64,000 nt of DNA from Solenopsis invicta (Eukaryota; Arthropoda; Insecta; Hymenoptera; Formicidae): the NCBI RefSeq assembly GCF_016802725.1, contig NC_052665.1:7564001-7628000 (forward strand), in the 5' to 3' direction. The notes under the pieces were generated by a model. The model saw only the letters and a list, made by a program, of their open reading frames with translations, was not told the origin of the DNA and searched no databases. A program made the position numbers and the translations under genes. Shown piece after piece: positions 27,353 through 39,554 of the stretch (position 1 is the first letter of the stretch; each line of letters opens with the position of its first letter).

Positions 27353-28382
27353 CGGCTTAGAAAGTAGTCCAGAAAATGTCTGTGTGAGAAGGATTCCTAT
27401 GATCTTGTTTGCAGAACGCTTGTGAAAGTTCAGCATCGCTCTCAAAGGACGTATATCTATAGGGGGATGCATATGTAGATAGCGTGTACATCGGATATAC
27501 GTTCAGCGGAGAGTTTTCTCTGCGTGAAAAGGAAACTGACAGCGCGGAACAAAGACATGAAAATGTAGGCAGGTAACATAAAAGTGAAGAGAGGGAAGAA
27601 AATTAAGCTGCAGTACATTACTCTATTTTAATATACCTATTTTAACGGATTATGAAACATTGCGCACTGAAATAAGGACCGGTTCAATTTTTCCCTCAAT
27701 TTACCCCGTTATATCCGAGCAAGCTGCTCGAGAAGACACGCTTCTTACATGGTCACCGCTTCCGCGTCAGCTTGCGCGAAATTTTTTAAATCGTTACTCT
27801 TGCGACTTTTCATTCAACCAGCTTACGACTCTTTAAAAAAACAAAAGGGTACATTGCCGAGATTGCGAATGAAAGAGGCCGGTACCTCGCTAATGCGGAA
27901 ATGCTGGAAACTCTTGTCCCGTTGAAATATTTCTGCGGAATAAACGATTCCGTCCTGAAAGTGATAAATTACAATGTTGAGACTCTGGTATTCGCTGTTC
28001 GCACGCCTAGAAGCATTTGTTTCTACACCACGCCCGTTTGATCCGACGTAATCCTCGCTCGTGACCGTTCCCCGTAGTATAGAGGCGCAAATTCGAGTTT
28101 CTGCGACCTCTACCTCGTCCAGAAGTAAAGATCCGTCGTATCACGTGGTAGCCGAGAACAAGGCCGGCGTGGAGAGAATTAAGGGACGAGGGTAGGGCAA
28201 ATACGCCCGGATTCTGAGCGTTATGAATCGTGCAATCAAGACTTGGAGCTCTCGACTCTAGACTTGAACCAGCTGATACCTTCCTACTTTCAGCTGCTTC
28301 TGAAAGGAAGAGCGTGATGTGAGACGCCAGCGATATCCTTTTGTATCTAGTGTAGAACCAAGGAGATGAGAAGAATGAAAAG

Positions 28383-28403
28383 ACACACACACACACACAC
28401 ACA
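28383..28403. repeat. (AC)n microsatellite
   Basis: About ten AC units within the large TMTC intron. Confidence 0.95.
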
Positions 28404-30568
28404 AAAGTGAGTACGTGAGTAACGAAGTCGTTTCAAGCGCGTTCGCGTCGCGAGCGCAGGCAACCAAATGCGAGTCGCTTTGTTGCTTAATAAACTATTC
28501 TGCCTCATTTTATTGTTCACATCGACGAATGTATGTTGTACGAAACTGCACTTTTGCATGCGTCCCTCGAATCACCCGATCGTAGACAAATGTTTCTGCT
28601 CGCGTCACCAACTTACGGATATTTTCTGAACATCGACTACTCGGCGAAACTCCTTTGGGAACGGAGCGACACGTTTCCTGTAACGTTTCGACGTCAGCTC
28701 AAAGAGGGAGGAACACCGCTGGAAATGGGGAGAGAAAAGTTTCGTCCGCGCGAAACGAGGTTACCTCTTCTACTTTGAATCGACGTCCCACGAATCGTGC
28801 GCGGAATTACGCTGCTGGTAGTCGCGAATACCATCGCCATGAATATTTCACTGCGGGATTTCGCAAACGCACGCGCGGCCAAGAGGAAACTAGCGAGGCG
28901 GAATCTTGCCAATAATGTGTAAGTGCTTTTAGATAAATTGCGTTTATACCGCACGTTAAAGTAACAAGAATGTAGGATTTACATTGACGTCGATACATTT
29001 ACATCAAGTTCCTTCATTAAGCCCCCGGAATACAAAGTACACACGAACTATATTTGCAAACGGACCGGGGTCTGAGGCGCGCGAGAAGAACGTCTTGAAA
29101 CGAGGGAAATATCAAAGGCTGGCAGAGAACGAACAGCGACATTGCAGAGAGAGAGCAGTAAAACGCTTGCCGTAGCGAAAATATTCTGTTGAGAATAACT
29201 CTCGTTTCCTCAGCGAATTAAATTTTTCATTACAAACTTCTACCGCCGTGAAAATTCAACTGCTCTCCGTCTCGGCGGGCGGGTGCTTCCGTTTCTAGCG
29301 CGGCTCCGCACTGAAAATCCGCCGAGCACGCAGGAGCCGCGATATTTTTTCCTCGCCCAAAGGCGAGGAAGGCGGCCGACATCCTTTTTGTCTTTCTTCG
29401 CGCAGAACGGACGGCCGTGGGATTCGACGTGTAAACGATATCACCGCCTGTCCATTGTACCCGGCCGATAATTCTTTCCGCCTCGTCGCCGAGAAGCCGA
29501 GAAACTTTCGGCTTCCGTGCCGTGCTCTTTCCTCCATAAATCAGAGATAAATCACTTTTAAACTCGCGCTGTTAACTCCAGGTCGTCGCCGACTTGGCCG
29601 ACCGGCGGCGGCGCCCGCGGATTCCCTCGGGTGAGAACGTCGAAATCGATGGTCCACGAGATAATGAATATGTCTCCTGGAACCTTTTTGATTTCCGCCA
29701 AAGGATGAAGGCGAACGTACTTAATTAACAGACTCGAACGTGTAATTATTCGGCTCTTGAAATTTTAATATTATGATATTCTTGTCAGGACTCTTATCGG
29801 ATACATTCGCGATAATAATGTATGTACGTAATACATGCGATAATATGCTTTGTATCGATATAACAGCTCACATCACTTTCTTCATAATATTACTATTTAT
29901 TGCATATTTAATCTTGTCTAAATTATTTAAACGTTTCATTTTTAGGTATTTATAAACTAAATTAATACGATGTTACAAATAATTGTAGCATCAAGGAGAA
30001 TAAATTTCGGATTGGTTGCTAATAATTGGATAAATTTTATTTTTCAATGCATATCACTTATTGGTAAAAAATGATATGAACAATATTTAAATACGAAAAG
30101 ATCTTTGAAAGAAGTTTATCGACAAGAATCAGCAATATAATTTTAGAGCCTGTTAGTTCATAATATAGCTTTTAAAGTCATGTCTGAAAATCATCAAATC
30201 TCATACATTTTGCCGTTGATGATATGTATACTTCCGATAAATTTCTTCCGACGTGGCGAATGGCTTCGCATTAAACGACGGAAAGATAAAATTGTACTTT
30301 CATAAAGACATTCTGTTACTTTTTTCCAATTTCCTTTTGCATTGATGCTGCATATCCCGGAAATGATATTGTCATTATTCTCTTTTCTATTTCTAACAAT
30401 ATTTTATACACCATTCACTGATATATTAGTGAGTATATTGCGATGTCTATCGTAGATCGCGATAATAAATTAAAGTGGAATTTACGGCAAGGTAACAATA
30501 TATATATAATATGCAATAAAATCTCGAATGAAATATAAAGTGCAATATATTTAGTTATAAGATATTGT

Positions 30569-30571
<3 letters not shown>

Positions 30572-30606
<35 letters not shown>
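30572..30606. repeat. (TA)n microsatellite
   Basis: About seventeen TA units, the longest TA tract of the window, embedded in AT-rich intronic DNA. Confidence 0.95.
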
Positions 30607-30608
<2 letters not shown>

Positions 30609-33600
30609 GGATGTATACTATACATATATATTAATCAATTTCGACGATCAATTGTCGAAGAGATGTATAATCTATAGGAGCTTTGCTAATTCCAAGGTAC
30701 TGGTCATTGGTAATCCATAGGGATTCGCGAATTACTTTGTTAATCTAGATCAACCGGTTGAGCTTCCCTTAATTTAGTAACCAAGCTATTATATGTATTA
30801 AGTACAATTATCCCAGAATATATATACCAACACGAGTTTGCCATACTGCATAATACATATTCATTGTGCAATGAATGACGGGTACAATTTCCGCGATTCA
30901 TATAATTTTCAGTGGTTATGCTAAGTGATTCATCAAGAAGATGAAGAGGTCATTTACAAATTTACAATGGGAACTGTTCAGCAATAACGCGTATATTAAA
31001 TTTACCTCTCATTCGTTTTTAACTTTATAATCAATTTTAAATTTAAAAATCGTAAAATTTTCAGTAGCACATTCTCAATGTAAGATGAAAAATTTTGTGT
31101 GATTTTTGCTACATACAGAAGGAAGGAGATGGGTTTTAAAAGGCATCTCTACTCGGTATCGATCTCTCGGAAGCAGTAGAAAATTCTAAAAATACGGTGC
31201 TAACTTCACAACGTCTACGATATTACGAATAGTTTAACCGCGGCGCAATACTTAGATAATGCTGCACCAATCCTCCCTATGCTATCTACGTAAAGAGGAA
31301 ACAAAGGATATAAGGCTGTCATTTATCACGCGTCTCGTGCGCACCTCGCGATGTCAACACTTTTCTTTTTTTAATTTTTTCGCAGGTTAGTGGTGTCTTT
31401 GCGGACAATCTTGTTGAATTTTTGGAATACAAGGACTGTTGCACACGGAGAAATGTTTCCGTTTTCGCGTCGGGAAAATCGCACCGTGCTGTAGAGGCAT
31501 CTACGATTTTACGAATGATTTAACGGGAATGTATCCCCCCCCCTCCCCTTTACCTTTCCGCGCTTTCCAACAATACCTAGAAAACATTCCGGTATGCACG
31601 TTGATGCTCTTTAGTTCTTTTGGATGAAAAGAGGAGGCATTCGGGACGCATCTCGCTCGATCTGTCTTCCCTCTTTATTCCGGCCTTCTCTGCTCCCTTC
31701 CGCGAATGTTTCGAAGTAGCGGCTTCTCTTCCGTGCATCGTGAAACGGAACACGTATTTTGTTTTAGCCCACCCGTTTGCTTTCGACGATACATGCGCAC
31801 AGCGGAAGAACCGCGTTCTTCTTTTTCAATTCGTGGGACGCTTTGAGTAAAGACAATAGTACTAAACAGTTTTCAAAGGTTCCTACTCCGAGCAAAAACC
31901 CAGTCTGAAACAAGCTGTTTACAAACATACGCTTTTCTGAAAAAGTATTAGCCCGTCTCTCACGGTGAGATCTATATATATATTTTATACTATTTATTTA
32001 TAAAACATTGAAAACTAACCGTCTGAACTGTAAAACTATTTTAAGCATTCTTCGGAAAACAAATGTTGCAATATAAATGGCTGAGTTTTGTTATTGCTGT
32101 AAATCGCCTCTAGTCACGTCTCTATTTCTCCACGTATGCAATAAACGAAATAAATACTCGAAGCGATAAACATTTATACTGACCAATTAATCGTATTATC
32201 ATGGTGCGCAAAGAGTTAGCGAATTAATATTCCCCTTTGAGTTATTATTACGCGCGTTTAAGTTGGGTGATAAAATTAAATTTGTGATAAAGTGGAAAGC
32301 AATATACTATTACGATTGCATTTTGCTTGTTGCTTGTAATATTAAACGCGATATATGCGCACGAAAGTGCTATACAAAAAAAAGAGAATAAAAAAAGAGA
32401 AAAATGAGATGAATGGAGAGATTATTACAAACTCTTCAAACAGCGGTATATAAAACGAGTATTTGTAATGGCAAAATCTTAGTCTTAGTGATTTCTTTCG
32501 AACACAGTTTTTCTAAATGTTCACTTTCCCTTATGGAAATCGTTTCGTTATGCTCACTTAATGGCGAGATGGAATTGAGCGACTTTCATGTTCCATTGTA
32601 CGAGAGCGAGCGCGTTTTAATCCGATAAGATAGCTGTAATTTCGAAGAATTGTTCTTCTTCTTCGCAGGCTTTCTACGTACGCGAAGAACAAAGGATGTG
32701 TGAGTAAGATAATAAAGTAATATTCAACCGAATCACTTAGCGAACTGAATACATTTTCCGACCCGAATAGATGGGCGGCGATTTTACAAAATGGCCGGTA
32801 TACCTTCGCCAGGCACTTCCGAGCGATATCGCGCGATCTAAATGTTCCAATTCTAATCTAGACTACTTTTTGTCGTTCGCCCACGGCACTCGTCCCATCG
32901 GATAACGCGAGTACTGCCGATACCGATGGATGTATCGCGAAAAATCGATGCATCCAATTTCGTGTGCAAATCCTAATATCGAGCGCGACTTATAGCCAGA
33001 AGCGATGCGAGACGCTCGTGAGCATGAAGAGATTGCATGATCGTAAGGTCTTATCGAATAACCTGAGCGTTTTCTACGCAATATTGAGACAAATGAATGA
33101 AGATGAGATAAAGAGATTTTAAAGCGTTCATAATCTCTTGAAGAAAGGATGATTGTTTTATCCCAACATTATATCCTACTAATTATTTTTTATAGGAACG
33201 CTGGTAAAAGAAAAAAAATAGAAAAAACGAATTATATTATTTCATTCGTAAAACACAGAAAAATCTTTTATCGAAATAAGATCTTTAACAGCGCCTTTCA
33301 CTGCCTTTAAGATTTGTATGGAAGTAAAATGAGATTTTTTAAACATTTTTATAAAAAAATCGTGTTCATTTTACGAAATATCATCATCACTTCTCGTACA
33401 ATTTTTTCTCTACAATCTCGTACGTTTCGCCCGCCAATCAAAGGCAGACAGGACTCGAATGTTTTATACAGATTTGAACAAAACAGAAGATTGTAACGAG
33501 CAGTTGTCTTTGATTCAAACGTGCAACGGTTGCAGCTCGAATAAAACTGTGATTACCTTTGATGTGTTATTCAAACGGCTGCGTGTAAACGTTCTTTGGA

Positions 33601-34683
33601 TTTCTGAAAGTCAGTTCAATCAATATCTAACACACGCCCTTGTTACACACATCGAATAGCCATTAACGATGTGTCATCTGTAGTAAATCTAATTTATATA
33701 CATATATAAAATCGCAGAGAATATTTTTAATCAGCCTGTATTTCTATACATTTTTAATAGATGGAAACGTCAATATTTTTTCCTAGTTTACAAATCGATC
33801 TCTTCAAGCTTTTTTTATACGCGAAACAAATTATTGTTTTTCTAGATAGCATGCGCACGTAGAAAGACCAACTCGTTATTCGATCGATGTAAATATCCGG
33901 TGGACTTCTGCCAATTAATTAGTCGTACGAACACGAGTAGAATGCGGCCTATGTAACGAATGGCGGCATGGTAATTGATCGATCGTAGAGATTTCCGCGT
34001 TCGGCGACCAAAGTCCAGGATGACGGTCGACGATCTCACTTCATCCGATAACCCTTCTTCTTCCGGCCTTGTAAACGCGTCCTTTGTTCCAGGCCAGGTT
34101 TACATCGGACCAAAAGCCAAACGCTCCAATGGCCTTGTACTTAATTAATGAGAGATTCCTTTCAGCGGTGTAACGAAGAACTTAATTTAGAAACTAGCGC
34201 TGCTTTCACCAGCCGATCATTTCAGTAAATAGAATCAAACCGCACTAACTGATTTGACTGACGGAGAATCAGCGATTGCCGCCAGAGCAACGCTTGTGAT
34301 AACGGATTGTACACTGTGACAGGCGAAACAGGAGTTGCGGATAAACTGAACGTTAATACTACGGAGAATCATTTGATATCGCGCTTCCCGATTGAGGTGA
34401 AAGATTTCCGATACTTATGCATATTTGATACTACACACGACATGGTAGTATAATTTATTAATATCGAGCTAATGAACGTTTCGTGACAGAAGAATATAAA
34501 TTCAAAAAGCATGAGAATTTTTAACGACATCGTGTAAGAAGCTTTGTTCCGATTCTGTGTCACGATAGAGGCTAAATGATGGCTGATTGATGTGAACATA
34601 TTTTAATATTTAATGTGGGTAAAAATATTGTGGGTAAAACTTTTGCATGAGCGAATTGTTAACATTTCGAAATCTGCTAAATA

Positions 34684-34952
34684 CGGGGTGTCTTGAAATT
34701 CGCGAATCAAAATACCGTGACAAGAAAGTTTTCCCGACAAATTGAAGTAGCTATTTGTAAATTTTTATTTCAAACGGCAGTTTGTGTGACAAGGTTTCAA
34801 AAATGGCCAATCACGCAAACTGTAGTCGCAAATATGTGTCGCGCGTAATATCAGTGATGTCACAGTAACATTAATGACCGTATAACAGGTGACCGTCTAA
34901 ACGCAATCTCTGACTAGCTTTATTTCGATTCGCGAATTTTTCGGAACACGCT
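34684..34952. mobile_element. Small DNA-transposon relic with GTGT...TTCGCGAATC inverted ends
   Basis: The left end ggggtgtcttgaaattcgcgaatc and the reverse complement of the right end gcgtgttccgaaaaattcgcgaatcg match over about 27 bp with a few mismatches, enclosing about 215 bp with no open frame. Ends of this GTGTYCCRAAATTCGCG type are common among insect mariner/Tc1-related MITEs (recognised, not searched). TA occurs near both ends but a clean duplication could not be fixed. It lies in the large TMTC intron. Confidence 0.5.
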
Positions 34953-36627
34953 CTGAATACGCTACATCTGTTGCGTATGGTGCTTTTCCTGCTGTTTCCA
35001 AATGTGAAAATGGCACTGATTATTTTCGGTCGGCATTAGATATTGATGAAATCAGGTCGATACGGTCTATCTTGCGCGGCAACTAAAAACGACAAAAATT
35101 TTACATGCAACAGCAAGGCAGGAAAAATTGATTCCGTCGTGTACCGCAGCATTCACGAGATGACTGCGGGATATTTTTCACTCTGCGCAAAAATAATCAC
35201 GGTCGGTAGAATATTTGATCTCCGAGTACACGTTATTATCTGACTTGGCCGTCCGCGTACATGAACATGATATCACAATAGTGACACTGGCAACGAGGGT
35301 TGGCCGGTGCACGCAACGAGTAATACATGCAATACCACACGCACGTGATGTAACAGGATGCAGTGCGTGACCGGCAAGCAGGTCGAGCTTGTAATGGGCA
35401 GACCGGACTTGCGAACCAGTGTCGTGTGCCGCTAGTAATTCCACTCAAAAGGCACGATCCCGTGCTAATGACGCGGAATTCGCCTTTATCTGCGTATCTA
35501 TACAATCTGATTCCCATACATTCTTCTCGTGATTGCTTATTCATAATTATAAAAAATTATGACGTATTGATCACGATGTAGCGCTTCATGTTTCGTCGAG
35601 CCGCGAACAAACGTGAGTTCCGTTGAGCAGCGCAATAATATTAATTAAAAGAAATAAAATTCCGTCGTGCACTGAAACTTTCCGTAAATGATTTTGAGCC
35701 AATATAAAATTATCGATAGCTACACCATCTTTCAGCGATTGTCTATAGGATGTAGAGAGAACGGGGGGCTCCAATCGATTTACGTAAACTTCGACGTTCG
35801 ACGAACGTATTATAATTACCGATGCATTGTTCTATGCCGTTTCTCAACTTCCTAATCTAACGCTCTATAAACTTCTATTTCCATACATAATAACATAATT
35901 TGTGCAATAACGACGGACAAAGCTTTATAGTTACATGCTTAAGTAAAGCGGGTTAAGTAGGGTAATATTATTAACGACGAAGTTTATCATTCTCGCTGAT
36001 GCCGTGTAGAAATACTTGATGGAAACTCTCCCAGCTCTAATACTATTCCTCCAGTTTATATAGTTCAAAAGAAAACTTACGATTCAGCTAAAGTAACGCG
36101 CGTACATCCCAACTAATTGTTTCTCTTATGGCCGATAAGCGCCAACGTTGATTACAGCAAAAACAAGTCTATCTCGAAGCAGCAGTCGTTCTCTCTCTCT
36201 TCCTCTGCCTACCACCCCCCCCCTCCCCTCCTCTCTTTGGTGACATGGGCGAACACTTCAAATTCTGTCCGTCACGATCATAGCCATAATAAGATTAGGC
36301 TAATTACGTTTATGCACTTAGGAAAAGCGGATCAGCCAGACTCTATTCGCGCACGCAGAGCGGTTACGTGGCGAGTGGACTCTACTAATCTTGTTGTTTT
36401 GTTTGGTTTAGGATGAATTTGTGCTGCGAACCGTGCAACGCGTAAGTGCATGTTCGCGAATATGCTATAGAATATTAGCTGAACGACAAACAAACGAAAC
36501 GAAAACGTTTTATATAGGTTGTAAGAACCAGTCTCTTTCGCTTCATCAGATCAGATTTTAAAATTCGAGTTACATTCGACGAAATAGTCTCATTTCTTCC
36601 CGGAATATCTCGTAATTTATCACTTAC

Positions 36628-36805
36628 CGCTTCCGTGTGCACGGGATGTGTGGCGAACAGCAGCCCGGCGAGTGCTGCGAATCCCGGCCGTAGTGCAGCT
36701 ACCACGAGGCTCACTCTGGTGACTAAGATGCACGCAGCGGCGTGTAAGGCGACGTTCGTGGCGTGATACCACATGGGACTCAAGCCCGCCATTAAGTAGT
36801 TCAAC
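36628..36805 (-). CDS. Tmtc1: TMTC1-like exon A: early membrane segment with HPVHTEA motif
   Basis: Internal exon of 178 nt, first of the five in transcription order. It takes 1 nt to complete a codon from the upstream exon and ends in phase 0 before gtaagt. The acceptor is a pyrimidine-rich ttttag. It encodes 59 complete residues: starts LNYLMAGLSPMWYHATNVAL, then a hydrophobic helix (about residues 18-37), then a second hydrophobic run and FATHPVHTEA at the end. This matches the TMTC block RLNY..GL.P..YH..N..LHA......LLFA.HP.HTEAV. The single leading G would complete the family's usual Arg codon before LNY. The open frame runs on past both splice sites, so the Met codons outside these limits are not real starts. 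The next exon is almost 16 kb downstream. Confidence 0.93.
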
Positions 36806-37547
36806 CTAAAATTAATCAAAACGAAACCGGTATTAGATATTGAAAAGCGACTGTGGTGCTGGATGTATTTAAACGTAGGATCAATATAAATTACGTGGCA
36901 TTTTGGTTAAACTTGGATTACAAATGAATGACGGATTACAGATAGCAGATTCTATTAGTTCAATTAAAGGGCTAAGGAAAGACGTAACACTAATTTATTC
37001 CATAAATAACTGACATATCTTTATGACACTTATTAGATGACAAACATGAGATACGGTAATTGGCATTTTCATTGAAAATGTGCTTCTCTACAAAAATAAT
37101 TCACGTGATACGTTTTCTGCAGAATTAAATAGACAAAGACTGATTGTCATTGTACTGTTACGTTATCAATTTGTATCGTACAGGACAATGTTATTCATTA
37201 ACAAAGCAAAAATTAAAGCGCCTGTGTCTTACAAAGCGCAGTTTCTGCATCAAAGGACCACTCTGCGACACCTACACAGAATCATCTTTACTTGTGAGAA
37301 AGAGAACAAATTTCATTGTTACCGGATACAAAGAAACGTCGGAAGATAAATCCTGTCATCTTTTTGTTTATAAGCACAATGGATTTCAAACGCGGACGTG
37401 ACGTAGTTTCCACGAAAATCCGCTTAAGTCGGCCGAAATAATCGGATTTTAGAAAACCATTCCGACCGTTTCCTTTTCGCCGCAACTAACCGAAGGACGC
37501 TGTTTTCTTTGAGCAGATTAAAGTAACTGATGTTATATATTCGTTCA

Positions 37548-37859
37548 TTAGCGAAAATAATATCGAGCTTGATACACGTGCGCGCGAGTGTCGAGTATCA
37601 ATTCAAGACATCCTTCGTAGTTATTCCATCGAGTAGTTAATTGTTGAGAAAGTATTTGAGACAACAGGCGAGACAGAAGAAGTAGGAGATGAAAAATGTC
37701 GGAAAGTATATGTAGGGATCGTCGTGCCGACATCGAGATGAAAACAAACACCGTAGTTGCTGACGCAGTCGAGCTATAATTTTGGAAGCCTGCCGGCGGC
37801 ATAAGTTCGACGCCCTCGGAGGACCTGCGCTTGGCTCGTTTCCAGGTGTCAAGGATCAT
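37548..37859 (-). other. Open frame with plausible N-terminus, coding status doubtful
   Basis: A 103-codon minus-strand frame beginning MILDTWKRAKRRSSEGVELM and running to about ASATTVFVF before becoming low-quality. The first 40 codons have GC-leaning third positions, unlike the surrounding intronic DNA. It lies about 750 bp upstream (in transcription sense) of TMTC exon A on the same strand. No consensus donor follows the good-looking part, and no TMTC N-terminal motif (acidic YDD-type loop, SYRPL) is present. Not recognised, and more likely fortuitous than coding. Confidence 0.12.
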
Positions 37860-38904
37860 AGGTAGTCGGAGGCGTATCCTGTCTCTTCCTTGGCTCTAGA
37901 TCAAGCAAAAAGCGCGCATACGTCGATCGCAGAATAGAAATCGCAGATGTCACCGCGAAGCTAGTGCGTTTTATTCTTTGTTATACAGCGAATTAAAACG
38001 ATGCGAATTTATTTCGCGAAGCGATCGACTGGATAAGAATTTTATTAGCGGCGCGCTCGAGTTCCGTTTAAAAATCAACATAGAGAACCGTACTTTCGCA
38101 TTTATATATATATATTACTAACAAAGTTTATTGTTTCTCTGCCGTATCCACGGTTTGCAAGTTTCTGATATACGCAACGGCTCGAAGTACAGAGTATGAG
38201 GGCTGTATACTTAGGAGCTTCTTGTTTGTTCTAACTGGTTTCTCCAAGCAGAGCGGCGTGCGCCTGCATTCCTGCTACGGAATGAAGTACATCGTATTGC
38301 AGCGTCGATATTACGTTATCACACTTGGATATTAAACAGATATTGATACAGTTTCTCGCTCACGGTTATGCGATTAAATAAATAAAGACAATTGTATAAT
38401 ATATTTCTTAGCACTAAATATGTAAGCCGACGCATTATTCGATAAACAACAGGTAAATGTATTTTAACACAGCTGGTACCTGTCTTCGATTTGAAAAACA
38501 CGGAGATTAATCGCTGTACATTACAAACGTCTCTATTTCCAGCCTCATTCTTCTTCGCTCTTTGCGTATAATCATTTATATTTTTCCCCTGAAGAATTCT
38601 GTAACGCAATTTGTCTTCGTCGGCGCAACTTTCTACTCTACGCGAATTTCTCCTCTCATATCTTTTATTCATGTCATCATTGAAGCTCGCTCAGACGCAC
38701 AGAAGAAAGGTCTGAAAATAATTACAGACTCTCTTTGTCTATGTACAAACAATGAAAATTATTAACTTCGATGTCTGCTTTTAGAATACATTGTTTTATG
38801 CGAGGAGATATGTATTATATTTATCTGTAGTTGTGTAGCAACAAATAATTGTGCACTCCATTAATAATAAAATAACAATAATACTCTGTTTTAGTATTAA
38901 ACTG

Positions 38905-38907
<3 letters not shown>

Positions 38908-38935
<28 letters not shown>
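38908..38935. repeat. (TA)n microsatellite
   Basis: Fourteen TA units next to A/T-rich DNA (about 38930-39060). Confidence 0.95.
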
Positions 38936-38939
<4 letters not shown>

Positions 38940-39534
38940 CTTTTATCATACTTTTTTTATTAATTTGTTTGAAAATAATGAAATTTTGAAATTTTTTTAA
39001 CACAATTAAAAAAAACAAAAATTAAAAAAATTAATTTAATTTATTTAAAGATAACAGTTTTCCTTCCAAATTATAAATTTACTTACATGATTTTCAGATC
39101 GTAATTATGCATTTAATGAATTCGGCCTAACGCATTTAAACGGCTCTATTCATTCTCCTGAGAAGGTACGACAAGCTAACAAGGTACGACATTGACTTTT
39201 GTAGTTTGTGTTATATTTTTAATAATCCCAGATTAATTCTATTTCTATCATATTATCATTACGGATATCGTATTGCGTTTTAATAATAATAATAATTAGT
39301 ACGTAATTCGATATTCTAGTGTTACATTAGATTATATTGTACAATGTGCTGATTATGAATTTATAACATTTTAACAAGCGCGTGAATTCTAGGCCTTACG
39401 ATTGAATAACTTTAATAATTTATAATTAAAAAAGTATTAGGATGGCCTCGATATTTTCGTATTAGAATTTTCGACTTAGAATATTTCGAAGAATTTGCTC
39501 ATAAAAAGAACCTCTGCTAATTCTAGGACACTCT

Positions 39535-39554
39535 CTGTGTGTGTGTGTGTGTGT
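39535..39554. repeat. (GT)n microsatellite
   Basis: Ten GT units followed by a short TA run. Confidence 0.95.

Larger units (their letters stand above)
20661..36627 (-). other. Intron between TMTC exons A and B (15,967 bp)
   Basis: Starts gtaagt and ends gttacag. Contains the tRNA-like fragment, the 26.4-kb hairpin, the 25.8-kb nested inverted repeat, homopolymer and dinucleotide tracts, the element at 34684-34952 and GC-richer islands (about 24850-25140 and 29240-29650). Several open frames on both strands were inspected. None had a recognisable domain, so no nested gene is called. Confidence 0.85.
12056..36805 (-). other. Tmtc1: Partial TMTC-family gene (Tmtc1-like), five internal exons
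   Basis: Gene-level entry for the five minus-strand exons listed separately. Seen: all five have AG acceptors and GT donors of good consensus (gtaagt or gtgagt), and their phases (1-0, 0-2, 2-2, 2-0, 0-2) fit without a stop, giving 186 complete codons. The blocks HPVHTEA, VGRADVLA, MLAKETGVTV and LPNFSAQDNPAAF follow the order of the TMTC family. Known: TMTC1-4 are polytopic ER proteins with C-terminal TPR repeats, implicated in O-mannosylation of cadherin-type proteins. The KETG form of the middle block resembles TMTC1 rather than the KEQG of TMTC2-4, so TMTC1 is favoured, but insect paralogue assignment needs an alignment. The first helix with its acidic luminal loop and the TPR exons are not seen here. 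Confidence 0.9.

Noticed and set aside
36475..36819. The full 114-codon open frame containing TMTC exon A as one coding unit with a Met start
   Set aside because: TMTC similarity stops exactly at the gtaagt donor (36627) and starts exactly after the ttttag acceptor (36806); the ends of the frame are read-through into introns.
37288..37500. Sites where an exon could end in a Phe/Leu-Arg split codon before TMTC exon A
   Set aside because: The only candidate donors (gtaaca, gttagt) are weak, and the upstream peptide lacks the expected SYRPL-type block.
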